Shown here: positions 5,854 through 13,541 of the stretch, piece after piece
Numbering within the stretch: position 1 is the first letter of the stretch
Layout of the letters: the number at the start of each line of letters is the position of its first letter
Assembly (NCBI GenBank): GCA_027335965.1
Contig: DAHWGZ010000018.1
Span: 1-19,994, forward strand
DNA length: 19,994 nucleotides
Reading direction: 5' to 3'
Origin: Acidiferrobacter sp.
GTDB lineage: Bacteria; Pseudomonadota; Gammaproteobacteria; Acidiferrobacterales; Acidiferrobacteraceae
Made by a program: the position numbers and the translations under genes
Notes under the pieces: generated by a model
The model's input: the letters and a program-made list of their open reading frames with translations, nothing else
The model's database searches: none
What the model was told of the DNA's origin: nothing

Positions 5854-7769
5854 GCCAAGGCCCACAGCGGGAAATACCGGGCGTACCCGTGGTACTTGAG
5901 ATAGAAGACCCGCGGGAAACCGGGGGCCGTGAAGTCCACGTCTTCCCACAACCCGCCGGGTTCGCGATGGGCCAGGAGATAACGCACGCCGCGGCGCACC
6001 GCCTCGCTGTCGACCTCGCCGGCCACGATCAGCGCGAGCATCGCCCATGCGGTCTGGAACGTGGTGCTGCGCGCGCCGATGCCGGCGGTCTCCGGGTCGT
6101 GATAAGAGTCGTTGCTCTCGCCCCATCCGCCATCGGCGTGCTGAATGGACGACAGCCACCGCACCGCGGCGCGCACCGCCGGGTCATCGCCGCCGATGCC
6201 GGCGGCGTGCAGGCCCACCAGCACCGACCATGTCCCATAGATATAGTTGGTCCCCCAGCGGCCGAACCAGGCGCCATGTGCCTCCTGCTCGGAGCGCAGA
6301 TAGGCAACGGCCCGGTCGATCGCCTCGCGATAGCGCCCATCACTCGCCGCTCGCGACAGCAGGGTGACGCACCGCGCGGTGACGTCGCTCGTCGGGGGAT
6401 CGAGCAAGGCGCCATGATCCGCGAACGGGATTTCGTTCAAATAATAATGGGTATTGTCGACATCGAACGAGGCGAAGCCTCCGTTGCGCGACTGCATGCC
6501 CGCGACCCATTCGGCGGCGCGCCGGATCGACTCGTTGAACGCCGGGTCGCGAAAATCCTCCATGGCCCACGCCACGACGCTGGTGTCGTCCAGGTCCGGG
6601 TAATGGCCATTCTCGAACTGGAAGGGCCAGCCGCCGCCCGGCAGATCCGGCCTGCTGTCCCGCCAATCTCCGGGGGCATCGAGCAGCTGACAGTCGCGCA
6701 TCCATGACAGACCGCGCGCCACCGCGTCCTTGGTGCCCTCGCGATCGACCTCCATGAGCGCCAGAGCCACGAGCCCGGTATCCCAGATCGGCGACACGCA
6801 CGGCTGACAGTAGGCCTCGGTGTCGCCCACGAGCAGAAGTTTCTGAATGGCGATCAGGGCGTCGCGCCGATAGGGATGTTCGGGCGCGTAGCCGCGCGCG
6901 GCGAGAAATTCGTAGGCGTTCACCATCGCCGGAAAGATCGCCCCGAGCCCGCCGGTCCCGTTCAAGCGCTCCACGATCCACGCCTCGGCGCGATCCAGGG
7001 CATGGGCCCGCAGCCAGCGGGGAATCACGCCCTCGAGACGGAATCCGACGCGCTCGATCTTGCACAAGGCGTAATTCATGAACGACCGGACCGGGAAGTA
7101 ATCGTGCTCCTCGTCGGCGGGCCGCACGAACAGTTCGGATATGCCGATGCCGCGCGGGTTGCGCGCGCGGACCTTGAGGCTGCAGAGCCCGAGCAAGGGC
7201 ACCATGACCGTGCGCGACCAATATGAGACCTTGGCGAGCGTGATCGGGAACCACTTGGGGGCCACCACGAGTTCCACGGGCATGAACGGGATCGCGCGCC
7301 ACGGCACCTGACCGAACTGCGCTAGCGCAATGCGCGTAAACACATTGGCGCGCGCCGCGCCCCCCCGCTCGAGGATGAGCGCACGCGCCTTCGCCATATG
7401 GGGCGCATTGACGTCATCGCCGACGAGCTTCAAGGCGTAATAGGCCTTGACCGACGCGCTCATGTCGAAATGCCCGTCATGATAGAGCGGCCATCCGCCA
7501 TCAGCCATCTGCCGGGCGCGGATATAGCGCGCGAGCTTCACCTCCAGCGCGCCATCGATCTCGTCCATGAAATGCATCATGAGGATGTATTCGGACGGGA
7601 TGGTGCAGTCGGCCTCGAGCGGCCAACACCAATAACCTTCCGGGGCTTGTTCGGCGAGAATGCGGTCGCGCGCCTGCGCTAGCGCCGCGTCGAGAAACGC
7701 CGCCTCCGCGTCTTGCGCCAATGACTCGCGGCTCTCGCGGCTCTTTGCCGAACCCCCCTGACTCTTCAT
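5826..7769 (-). CDS. shc: Squalene-hopene cyclase
   Basis: Shc (HpnF), a monotopic membrane terpene cyclase, protonates squalene and folds it into hopene and hopanol in one step. The 647-residue length is normal. The catalytic DXDD acid motif is D392-L-D-D-T-S, in the sequence HYPDLDDTSVVAW. Several QW repeats are visible: QMADGGW near residue 90, QSRNGGF before the long conserved HYYLNEIPFADHGALLDPP stretch, QEAHGAW and QHADGGWGES. The C-terminus carries the family ending FYLKYHGYARYFPLWALACY. I start at the ATG at 7769, which has GAGGAAG 8 bases upstream; a TTG at 7790 would add seven residues but lacks a site. It follows the squalene synthase gene by 33 bases, so substrate-making and substrate-using enzymes are produced together. 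Confidence 0.97.
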   Translation of the reverse strand: MKSQGGSAKSRESRESLAQDAEAAFLDAALAQARDRILAEQAPEGYWCWPLEADCTIPSEYILMMHFMDEIDGALEVKLARYIRARQMADGGWPLYHDGHFDMSASVKAYYALKLVGDDVNAPHMAKARALILERGGAARANVFTRIALAQFGQVPWRAIPFMPVELVVAPKWFPITLAKVSYWSRTVMVPLLGLCSLKVRARNPRGIGISELFVRPADEEHDYFPVRSFMNYALCKIERVGFRLEGVIPRWLRAHALDRAEAWIVERLNGTGGLGAIFPAMVNAYEFLAARGYAPEHPYRRDALIAIQKLLLVGDTEAYCQPCVSPIWDTGLVALALMEVDREGTKDAVARGLSWMRDCQLLDAPGDWRDSRPDLPGGGWPFQFENGHYPDLDDTSVVAWAMEDFRDPAFNESIRRAAEWVAGMQSRNGGFASFDVDNTHYYLNEIPFADHGALLDPPTSDVTARCVTLLSRAASDGRYREAIDRAVAYLRSEQEAHGAWFGRWGTNYIYGTWSVLVGLHAAGIGGDDPAVRAAVRWLSSIQHADGGWGESNDSYHDPETAGIGARSTTFQTAWAMLALIVAGEVDSEAVRRGVRYLLAHREPGGLWEDVDFTAPGFPRVFYLKYHGYARYFPLWALACYRNRAAR

Positions 7770-7777
7770 ACGGCGTG

Positions 7778-7784
7778 CTTCCTC
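7778..7784 (-). promoter_or_regulatory. Ribosome binding site fixing the shc start
   Basis: GAGGAAG on the minus strand, eight bases before the ATG at 7769. It lies inside the extension that would start from TTG at 7790, which argues against the longer form. Confidence 0.6.
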
Positions 7785-7802
7785 GGGCAAAGACGCGCTT
7801 CG

Positions 7803-8864
7803 TCAGACGCCGCGCGGCAACGGCCGCGGCGCGCCCGCCAAAAGCGCGAACAAGAGACGCAAAAGCCGGTCATGACCGGCGGACAGGCGGCTCACCGCGA
7901 CCGTCGCTTTGACGCTGCGACGCGTGATCTTCACGTCCTGACCGCTGGAGAAATTCCGCCGGCGATCGATCTTGCGCAGCGTCAGGACCGCCATGCCAAG
8001 CGCCCACAAGCAGAAATTCCGCAGGCCCGCCTCCTCGCGCGGGATCAACAAGACATACTCGAGCGCGCCGCGCGCATGGGCGCGCGCCACATCGATGAGC
8101 TCGCCAAGGGCGCGGCCGAATCCCTCGCTGCCCGCCCCGCCGTCGAGATCGGCGAGCGCAAAGCCATGACGCGCGAACACATCGCGCGGCAACCAGCAGG
8201 CGCCCCGCCTATGATCCTCCCAAATGTCCTTCAGGATATTGGTCATCTGGAGAGTCTGCCCAAATGAGACCGCGAGCGCCATAAGGCGGTCCTCGTGACG
8301 GCGCATCTCCGGACAGTACTCGCAGAACAGGCGCGTGAGCATCTCGCCCACGACCCCGGCCACGTGATAGCAATAGCGGTCCATGTCCGCCAAGGTCGGC
8401 AGGCCCGCCGGATCCTTGCGCTCCTGAAATTCCGCCATGCCATCGGCCATGATCGCGACGCAGGTCTCGAGCGCCTTGCGCTGCGTAACCGTGAAAGTGT
8501 CGGCGATCGCAATCACGCGCTCGGTCTCGCGCACGAGCAGGCGCTCGGCGGGCGGCACCCCGGGGGCCAGGACCGCGTCGAGGCTGCGCGCGAATTCCGT
8601 GGGGTCGGCGCGGCGCGCGACGACCTGGGCAAAGAGTGTGCAGAACTGCCGCTTCTGGGCGCTACCGAGATCCGGGTCGTCTTCGATGGTATCGACGATG
8701 CGGCACAGCAGATAACCGTTGCCGACGACCGCGCGCAAGGCCCGCGGAAGCTCGGGTATGGTCAGCGCGAAGGTCCGTGACACGTCCTGCAGCATGGCCG
8801 CCTGGAAGCGCTCATCGTCCGCGTCCTCCCTCGTTGCTGTCGCATCTACTGCCGATACGGACAT
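7803..8864 (-). CDS. Squalene synthase (farnesyl-diphosphate farnesyltransferase)
   Basis: A 353-residue all-alpha prenyl synthase that joins two farnesyl diphosphates head to head through presqualene diphosphate and reduces the product to squalene. Both Asp-rich Mg-diphosphate motifs are present: D58-TIED-D (in LLCRIVDTIEDD) and D213-IWE-D (in NILKDIWED). The squalene-synthase stretches VSRTFALTIPELP (28-40) and YCYHVAGVVGEM (164-175) match the eukaryotic-like SQS type rather than the shorter HpnC/HpnD proteins. A family member of this length normally does both half-reactions with NADPH, replacing HpnC, HpnD and HpnE. The ATG at 8864 has AGGGA/AAGGGAT just upstream. It is the first gene after a 112-base gap and directly precedes shc. 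It could make dehydrosqualene instead, but the hopanoid context favours squalene. Confidence 0.93.
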   Translation of the reverse strand: MSVSAVDATATREDADDERFQAAMLQDVSRTFALTIPELPRALRAVVGNGYLLCRIVDTIEDDPDLGSAQKRQFCTLFAQVVARRADPTEFARSLDAVLAPGVPPAERLLVRETERVIAIADTFTVTQRKALETCVAIMADGMAEFQERKDPAGLPTLADMDRYCYHVAGVVGEMLTRLFCEYCPEMRRHEDRLMALAVSFGQTLQMTNILKDIWEDHRRGACWLPRDVFARHGFALADLDGGAGSEGFGRALGELIDVARAHARGALEYVLLIPREEAGLRNFCLWALGMAVLTLRKIDRRRNFSSGQDVKITRRSVKATVAVSRLSAGHDRLLRLLFALLAGAPRPLPRGV

Positions 8865-8936
8865 ATCCCTTTTCCCTGATGCGTCATCGGTTGGTCGATT
8901 TGCGGCCCGGCGCGCTCGGCGCTGGCGGTCGGCACC

Positions 8937-8956
8937 TTAACATAAAGTGTAACCTT
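8937..8956 (-). promoter_or_regulatory. AT-rich block in the gap upstream of squalene synthase; possible promoter/operator
   Basis: The 112-base gap 8865-8976 is the longest in the cluster and holds one AT-rich island in a very GC-rich region. On the minus strand it reads AAGGTTACACTTTATGTTAA, which contains an imperfect inverted repeat (TTACA...TGTTAA). I could not place a -35 and -10 pair at normal spacing, so this is only a candidate for an internal promoter or a regulator site driving the squalene synthase, shc and hpnG genes. Confidence 0.25.
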
Positions 8957-8976
8957 CTTGAACTCGCTTGGCGCCC

Positions 8977-10020
8977 CTAACCGCTGGTCGGCGCCGCCTG
9001 CGCGGACGAAAGGCGCCGAATGCGCCACTCATGCCATTGCCATGATAGGAGCACGGGGAATCCGATGGCGAGCTGACGCAGTCGGCGTCCCAGCGCGAGG
9101 CTGAACGCCGCGTCGGGCGGGACCCCGAGCAGCATGGCGAGCCCGACAAAGCCGCCTTCCTGGACCCCGAGGGCCCCGGGGACCACGAATGCCACGCTGT
9201 GGAGGGCCTGGATCAGGGCCTCGAATACAAACACCTGAACCAGCGTGAGCGGGATGTGCATCAGCACCGCGAGCAGCGCGATCTCGGCCGCGCCCCCCGC
9301 AAAGCCCATGAGCTGCCAGAACGCGCAGCGCACCAGCACCATGCGGTGCCGGTAGAGGCTCATCACCTTGCGATCGAGGCCCGGCACCGGCGGCAGGCCG
9401 CGGCCGCCCACGGCGCGCAGCGCGCGCCCGAGCGTGCGGTCGGCGAATTCCGCAAGGCCGATGCGCACCTGAACGGCCACGAACACCGCCACCACGACCG
9501 CCGCCACCGCGATGCCGCCCAAGAGCGCCGGCAAGGAGGCATGGATGCCCGCCATGGGCAGCAGCAGGGCGATGCCGCAGAGCGTGATGACGATCTGCAG
9601 GGCCAGCGTGACGCTGGTCTCGACGATCACGCTCGCCGAGGCGGTACTGGTGTTCACGCCGCGCAGGCGCAAGAGCCGGATGGCGACGAGCTCGCCGCCC
9701 ACGCGCGCCACGGGCAGGAAGGTGTTGACGGCATCGCGCACCATGGCAAGCCACGCCAGCAAAAGCCACGGGATGCGCCGCCGGATCCCGAGCAAGGCGC
9801 CCCATCCGCGCACCTCGGTGGCGGCCACCGCGAAACGCAAGGGAATGAGCCACAGGAGGCCGAAGCCGGCGCGCGCCAGAAAGGCGGCGATCGGCGTCCA
9901 ACCCAGGCGCTCCACGAGCCACGCCGTGAGCGCGATGCCGCAGGCCGCCATGACGCCCAACACGCCCGCGGTCCACGGCCGTTGGGCGGGCGCGTGGCGG
10001 GCCTCAGGCATGTTGCCCAT
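8977..10020 (-). CDS. hpnL: HpnL-like integral membrane protein, copy next to hpnN
   Basis: A 347-residue polytopic membrane protein of the UPF0104/LPG-synthase-TM family, in the position typical of hpnL (after hpnN). Key stretches are DAVNTFLPVARVGGELVA, VIVETSVTLALQ, FVVPGALGVQEGG and RRLRQLAIGFPVLLSW. It is a clear paralogue of the gene at 4066-5085, with the same motif order and spacing. It is believed to act in hopanoid placement or transport in the inner membrane; no catalytic residues are expected. The ATG at 10020 overlaps the end of hpnN by 17 bases; a second ATG at 10011 overlaps by 8. Neither has a strong ribosome site, which points to coupled translation from hpnN. The gene ends at the 112-base gap. 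Confidence 0.85.
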   Translation of the reverse strand: MGNMPEARHAPAQRPWTAGVLGVMAACGIALTAWLVERLGWTPIAAFLARAGFGLLWLIPLRFAVAATEVRGWGALLGIRRRIPWLLLAWLAMVRDAVNTFLPVARVGGELVAIRLLRLRGVNTSTASASVIVETSVTLALQIVITLCGIALLLPMAGIHASLPALLGGIAVAAVVVAVFVAVQVRIGLAEFADRTLGRALRAVGGRGLPPVPGLDRKVMSLYRHRMVLVRCAFWQLMGFAGGAAEIALLAVLMHIPLTLVQVFVFEALIQALHSVAFVVPGALGVQEGGFVGLAMLLGVPPDAAFSLALGRRLRQLAIGFPVLLSWQWHEWRIRRLSSAQAAPTSG

Positions 10021-12670
10021 CGGGGGCCTGCCGCAGGCTCAGGATGGCGGGCAGGACCAGCAGGATCGTGACGAGCGCCGCGCCCATGGCGATGAACAAG
10101 GTCTCCCCGAGGACCGCCATCCCCGGATTGGACGACACCGCGAGGCTCCCAAACGAACTCATGGTGGTAAGGGCGCTGAACACCACGGCCTCCGAGGTGC
10201 TGGTGTCGAGCAGGAGCGCGGTCCCGACCCCGCGCCGCCAGCGCACCACGAGGTAGATGCTAAACGCCACGCTCAGGCCTATGAGCAGCGGCAGCACGAT
10301 GATATTGGCGAGATTGAACGAGATCCCGAGTACCCACATCACCGAGACCGCGGCCATGGCCGCCAACACCAGCGGGGCCAGGATCGTCAAGGCATCGGCC
10401 ACGCTGCGCAAGGTCAGCAGCAGCACCACGGTGATCAACACAAAGGAGATCGCCGTCGCCTCCTTGAAGGCGCTGACCACCGCGTGCCCGCCTTGCACGA
10501 GCAGCACCGGCGGACCGACCGCGTCCGGGGCCACGCGCGCCACGTCGCGGGCAAATCGCGCGATATTGCGATTATGGTTCAGATCGAGCGAGGAAAAGAC
10601 CTCGACCCGCGCGCGCCCATCGGCGCTGATGAATTGCTGGCGCAGCGAGGTCGGCAGGGTGCGCAGGGTCACAGGACGCGCGTTCAGCGCCTTCTGCAGG
10701 CTGGCGAGCTGCCAAGGCAGGGTCGCGATGACGCGCTGCTGCAATTCCAGAAGAGCGGCCCGATCATGCCCGAACCGCGCCAGATACGAGCCGAGGGCGG
10801 CATCCAGGGCGCGGGCCGCGTGGACCGTGCGCCCATGGGCGCGCGCGGCGGCGAAGGCCTTCAGGCTTTGGCGCAATCGCAGCAGCGAGGCGCGGATGCG
10901 CGACGCCGATGGCGGCCGCGCGCGATGGGGGTGGATCGAAAACGGCGGCACGACCAGGGCCATCTGCGCGATCACCGCGAGCTTGGCGTTCTGGTGGCTC
11001 GGGACGAAACTCGCGGCCGTGAGCACGCGTCCCACCGTCTTCAGGCGCCTGAGGCGCGCGGCCATGTCCTGGGCGGCGCGGAGATTGGGCTCCAAGATGT
11101 CGATGGGATAGGGCGAGATGCGGCTGTTCTTCAGCAGGGACTCGAAGGTCGCCACCGCCTCGCTATGGGGATCCTGGAGATGCATGGGATCGAAATCGAA
11201 ACGGCTCGCGAGGATCATGGGGACGAGCCCGATGGCGATCACCGTGGCGCCGGCGACGATCGCGCGCGGGTGGCGCGCCACCGGGATGCGCGCCAACAGG
11301 CTGCGCAGACGGCCGCGCGGCCGCCCCTGCGCATTCCCATTGACGAAGATCGTGAGCAGCGCCGGGGTCACGGTCAGATTGGCGATGAGCGCAAAGAACA
11401 TGCCGGTGCCGGAAATGATACCAAGATCGACAATGCCCGCGTAACTCGTCGGCACGAAGGAGTAGAAGCTGATGGCGGCGGCCACCGCCGCGAGACTCAG
11501 CGCGCTGCCGACGCCGCGCGCTGTGGCGCAGATCGCCTGGCCGTTGTCGCCGTGCGCGCCCTCCTCCTGATAGCGGATGCAGAACTGGATCCCGAAATCG
11601 ACCCCGAGCCCCACGAACAGCACCGCGAACGCCACCGAGATCAGGTTCATGGGCCCGGTGGCCAGGAGCGCGAAGGCCGCCGTCCAGGTCAAGCCCATGA
11701 ACAGGGTCACGAGGATGATCGCCACGTAGCGCGGGCGGCGCAAGCCGAGCACCAGCATGACCAGCACCAGGGTGAGCGACAGGCCGGTGGCGAGCCCCGC
11801 GCTCTGCGACACGGTCTTGACCTGGTCATTGTCGAGCGCCGCCGATCCGGTGATGCGCACGGTGAGGCCATGCGCGGCATCGAGCCCGAGGGCCCGCGCC
11901 CCGGCGCGCACGCTGCGCAGCGCGGTGCGGACCGGCGCGCCCCCCCTGTAATCGTATCGGGGCTTCACCACCACGAAACTGTCGCCGGCCATGCCCCCGC
12001 CGGGCGCGGCGACCCCCATGAGGCTCCCCCACGGCATCACCACATAACGACCCTGCTCCTGGCCCTGCAGGGTCTTGCGCCACCCATCGAGCACGGTCAC
12101 GAGACCCGGCAGCGCGCTGCCCGAGGCGCGCGCGTGCCGCAAGGCGGTGTCGAGCAGCGCGCCAAAGCGCGGCAGGGTCGGGTGCGCGGCGAGCGTCGCC
12201 ATGAACGGCTGCGCCTGCGACAGCTGGTCGGACAGGCGCCAGAGCGCCTTCTGGGACAGATACAACAATCCCTCGCGCGCGAAGAACCGGCCACCGTCGG
12301 GCTGACTCACCTCCGTGATGCCCTGGCCATGACGCCTGAGCCAGTGCGTCAGGCGCTCGGCGCCCCGGCGCGAGAGCGTCTGCGAGTCGCTGTGGATGAC
12401 CACGAGCAAGGTCTTGCTGAGTCCCGGGAAGGCCTTGTTGAAGCGCACCTGGGCGCGCTCGAAGGGCAGATCCTGGGACAGCATCTTGCTCATGTCCGTG
12501 CTGATGGCAAAATGCGTGATCGTGTAGGCGAGCGAGCCCAGGCTCAGCGCGGCCGCGACGATCAGCACCCACCAGGCGCGGCGCCGCGAGAAATCCGCCA
12601 AACCGATGAGGACCCCGTAATACCCGCGGTCGAGCCGGTCGATGCTGCCTGAGTGGCGCTTTTCGCGCAT
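10004..12670 (-). CDS. hpnN: HpnN, RND-family hopanoid transporter
   Basis: An 888-residue RND/MmpL-like inner-membrane protein with the standard duplicated plan: an N-terminal helix (about 33-51, after DFSRRR), a large periplasmic domain, and a helix bundle containing LFVGLGVDFGIQFCIRYQEEG. A second periplasmic domain and a second bundle follow, ending near LPAILSLRQAPDG. HpnN homologues move hopanoids from the inner to the outer membrane using the proton gradient. The Asp in GLGVDFGIQF is a conserved RND-type position. I start at the ATG at 12670, preceded by a purine-rich AAAGAGA; a GTG at 12700 would overlap the end of hpnK and has no site. It lies 16 bases after hpnK. A very long open frame on the opposite strand (9512-12652) is a codon-bias shadow. 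The family is certain, the direction of transport is inferred from homologues. Confidence 0.95.
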   Translation of the reverse strand: MREKRHSGSIDRLDRGYYGVLIGLADFSRRRAWWVLIVAAALSLGSLAYTITHFAISTDMSKMLSQDLPFERAQVRFNKAFPGLSKTLLVVIHSDSQTLSRRGAERLTHWLRRHGQGITEVSQPDGGRFFAREGLLYLSQKALWRLSDQLSQAQPFMATLAAHPTLPRFGALLDTALRHARASGSALPGLVTVLDGWRKTLQGQEQGRYVVMPWGSLMGVAAPGGGMAGDSFVVVKPRYDYRGGAPVRTALRSVRAGARALGLDAAHGLTVRITGSAALDNDQVKTVSQSAGLATGLSLTLVLVMLVLGLRRPRYVAIILVTLFMGLTWTAAFALLATGPMNLISVAFAVLFVGLGVDFGIQFCIRYQEEGAHGDNGQAICATARGVGSALSLAAVAAAISFYSFVPTSYAGIVDLGIISGTGMFFALIANLTVTPALLTIFVNGNAQGRPRGRLRSLLARIPVARHPRAIVAGATVIAIGLVPMILASRFDFDPMHLQDPHSEAVATFESLLKNSRISPYPIDILEPNLRAAQDMAARLRRLKTVGRVLTAASFVPSHQNAKLAVIAQMALVVPPFSIHPHRARPPSASRIRASLLRLRQSLKAFAAARAHGRTVHAARALDAALGSYLARFGHDRAALLELQQRVIATLPWQLASLQKALNARPVTLRTLPTSLRQQFISADGRARVEVFSSLDLNHNRNIARFARDVARVAPDAVGPPVLLVQGGHAVVSAFKEATAISFVLITVVLLLTLRSVADALTILAPLVLAAMAAVSVMWVLGISFNLANIIVLPLLIGLSVAFSIYLVVRWRRGVGTALLLDTSTSEAVVFSALTTMSSFGSLAVSSNPGMAVLGETLFIAMGAALVTILLVLPAILSLRQAPDGQHA

Positions 12671-12686
12671 GACGTTTCTCTTTCCC

Positions 12687-13541
12687 TTAAGCGAGATCAC
12701 CGAAGGCGACTTTCATGACGCCGCCTTCCCGCAGGGCGCTAGCCACCTCGGCGCTCATCAAGGCCGCGAATTCATCGGCCTGCCGATAGCCCAAGGCGCG
12801 CGACGCGGCCCCATCGCTCGTGGCCGGATGACAGTAGAGCTCGGTCACGCCCGGCGGAAGCCGCCGCAGGAGCGCCAGCACCGCCGCCTCATCCAGGCCC
12901 CCGGACTCCAGGAGCCCAAGGACCCTGTCGTTATGCACGAGGCCCGCGCGGTCGAGCCGCCACCGCATGAGCCCGGTCCACAGCCCGACCACGCCCATGG
13001 TCTTGCCATAGCGCCATGCCCCGAGCGCCGAGCGCACCGCCACCGGCGGCTCATAGGGGAGCCTGACCGCGCGCATCCCATGCTGCCGGCCGATCTTCAA
13101 GATGAGCCCCAGGACCGTCGGATGGAGATGCATGTGCTCGTGGGCCTTGACGTGATCCAGGGGCAGGCCGGTCCGGGCGAACACGGCGAACTGCGCCGCG
13201 ATCTCCTCTTCCAGCTGGCGCCTCACCTGTGGCCGGAAGAAAAACCGCACTCCGGCACGCACCAGCCGGCCATCCAGGCGACCTTCGCGATCGCACAAGG
13301 CGGGGATGCGCTCCGGGGGCAGCACCGGCCGTCCGTCCGCCACCACCACATGCAGGCCCACCCGCAGCGCGGGCAGGCGGCGGGCGCGGGCCACGGCGTC
13401 GTCCGCCGCCGCCTCGCCAACCATGAGGCTCGCGCACGTCAAGATCCCCTGGCGCGCGGCGCGCTCAACCGCCTCATTGACCTCCGGCGACAATCCGAAA
13501 TCGTCGGCGGTGACGATCAGCCGGCGAGACGCCCCCGACAC
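12687..13541 (-). CDS. hpnK: HpnK, YdjC-type carbohydrate deacetylase of hopanoid synthesis
   Basis: A 284-residue YdjC/ChbG-like deacetylase. In the known route HpnK removes the acetyl group from N-acetylglucosaminyl bacteriohopanetetrol made by HpnI. The N-terminus LIVTADDFGLSPEVNEAV carries the catalytic/metal Asp pair D13-D14. H64 lies in VGLHVV, and the metal-binding HVKAHEHMHLHP runs from H130 to P141. ELYCHPATSD near residue 240 is the fourth conserved block. The start is a GTG at 13541, which directly abuts the TAA of hpnJ (13542-13544); it gives the normal family N-terminus and no ATG is available. The hpnI-hpnJ-hpnK order supports the assignment. Confidence 0.94.
   Translation of the reverse strand: MSGASRRLIVTADDFGLSPEVNEAVERAARQGILTCASLMVGEAAADDAVARARRLPALRVGLHVVVADGRPVLPPERIPALCDREGRLDGRLVRAGVRFFFRPQVRRQLEEEIAAQFAVFARTGLPLDHVKAHEHMHLHPTVLGLILKIGRQHGMRAVRLPYEPPVAVRSALGAWRYGKTMGVVGLWTGLMRWRLDRAGLVHNDRVLGLLESGGLDEAAVLALLRRLPPGVTELYCHPATSDGAASRALGYRQADEFAALMSAEVASALREGGVMKVAFGDLA

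Noticed and set aside
5854..6159. N-terminal extension of hpnG up to 6159
   Set aside because: This part overlaps the 3' end of shc, has low-complexity Arg/Gly-rich composition, and lies before the conserved HpnG N-terminus.
7803..8864. Phytoene synthase or HpnC/HpnD identity for the prenyl synthase
   Set aside because: Length, the NGYLLCRIVDTIEDD stretch and the YCYHVAGVVGEM block fit the squalene synthase type better, and the neighbour is shc.
9512..12652. A 1046-codon open frame on the plus strand, antisense to hpnN and hpnL
   Set aside because: It is rich in Arg, His, Gln, Gly and Ala with no domain, and runs opposite two well-recognised membrane protein genes. In GC-rich genomes the codon bias of the real gene removes stops from the antisense frame.
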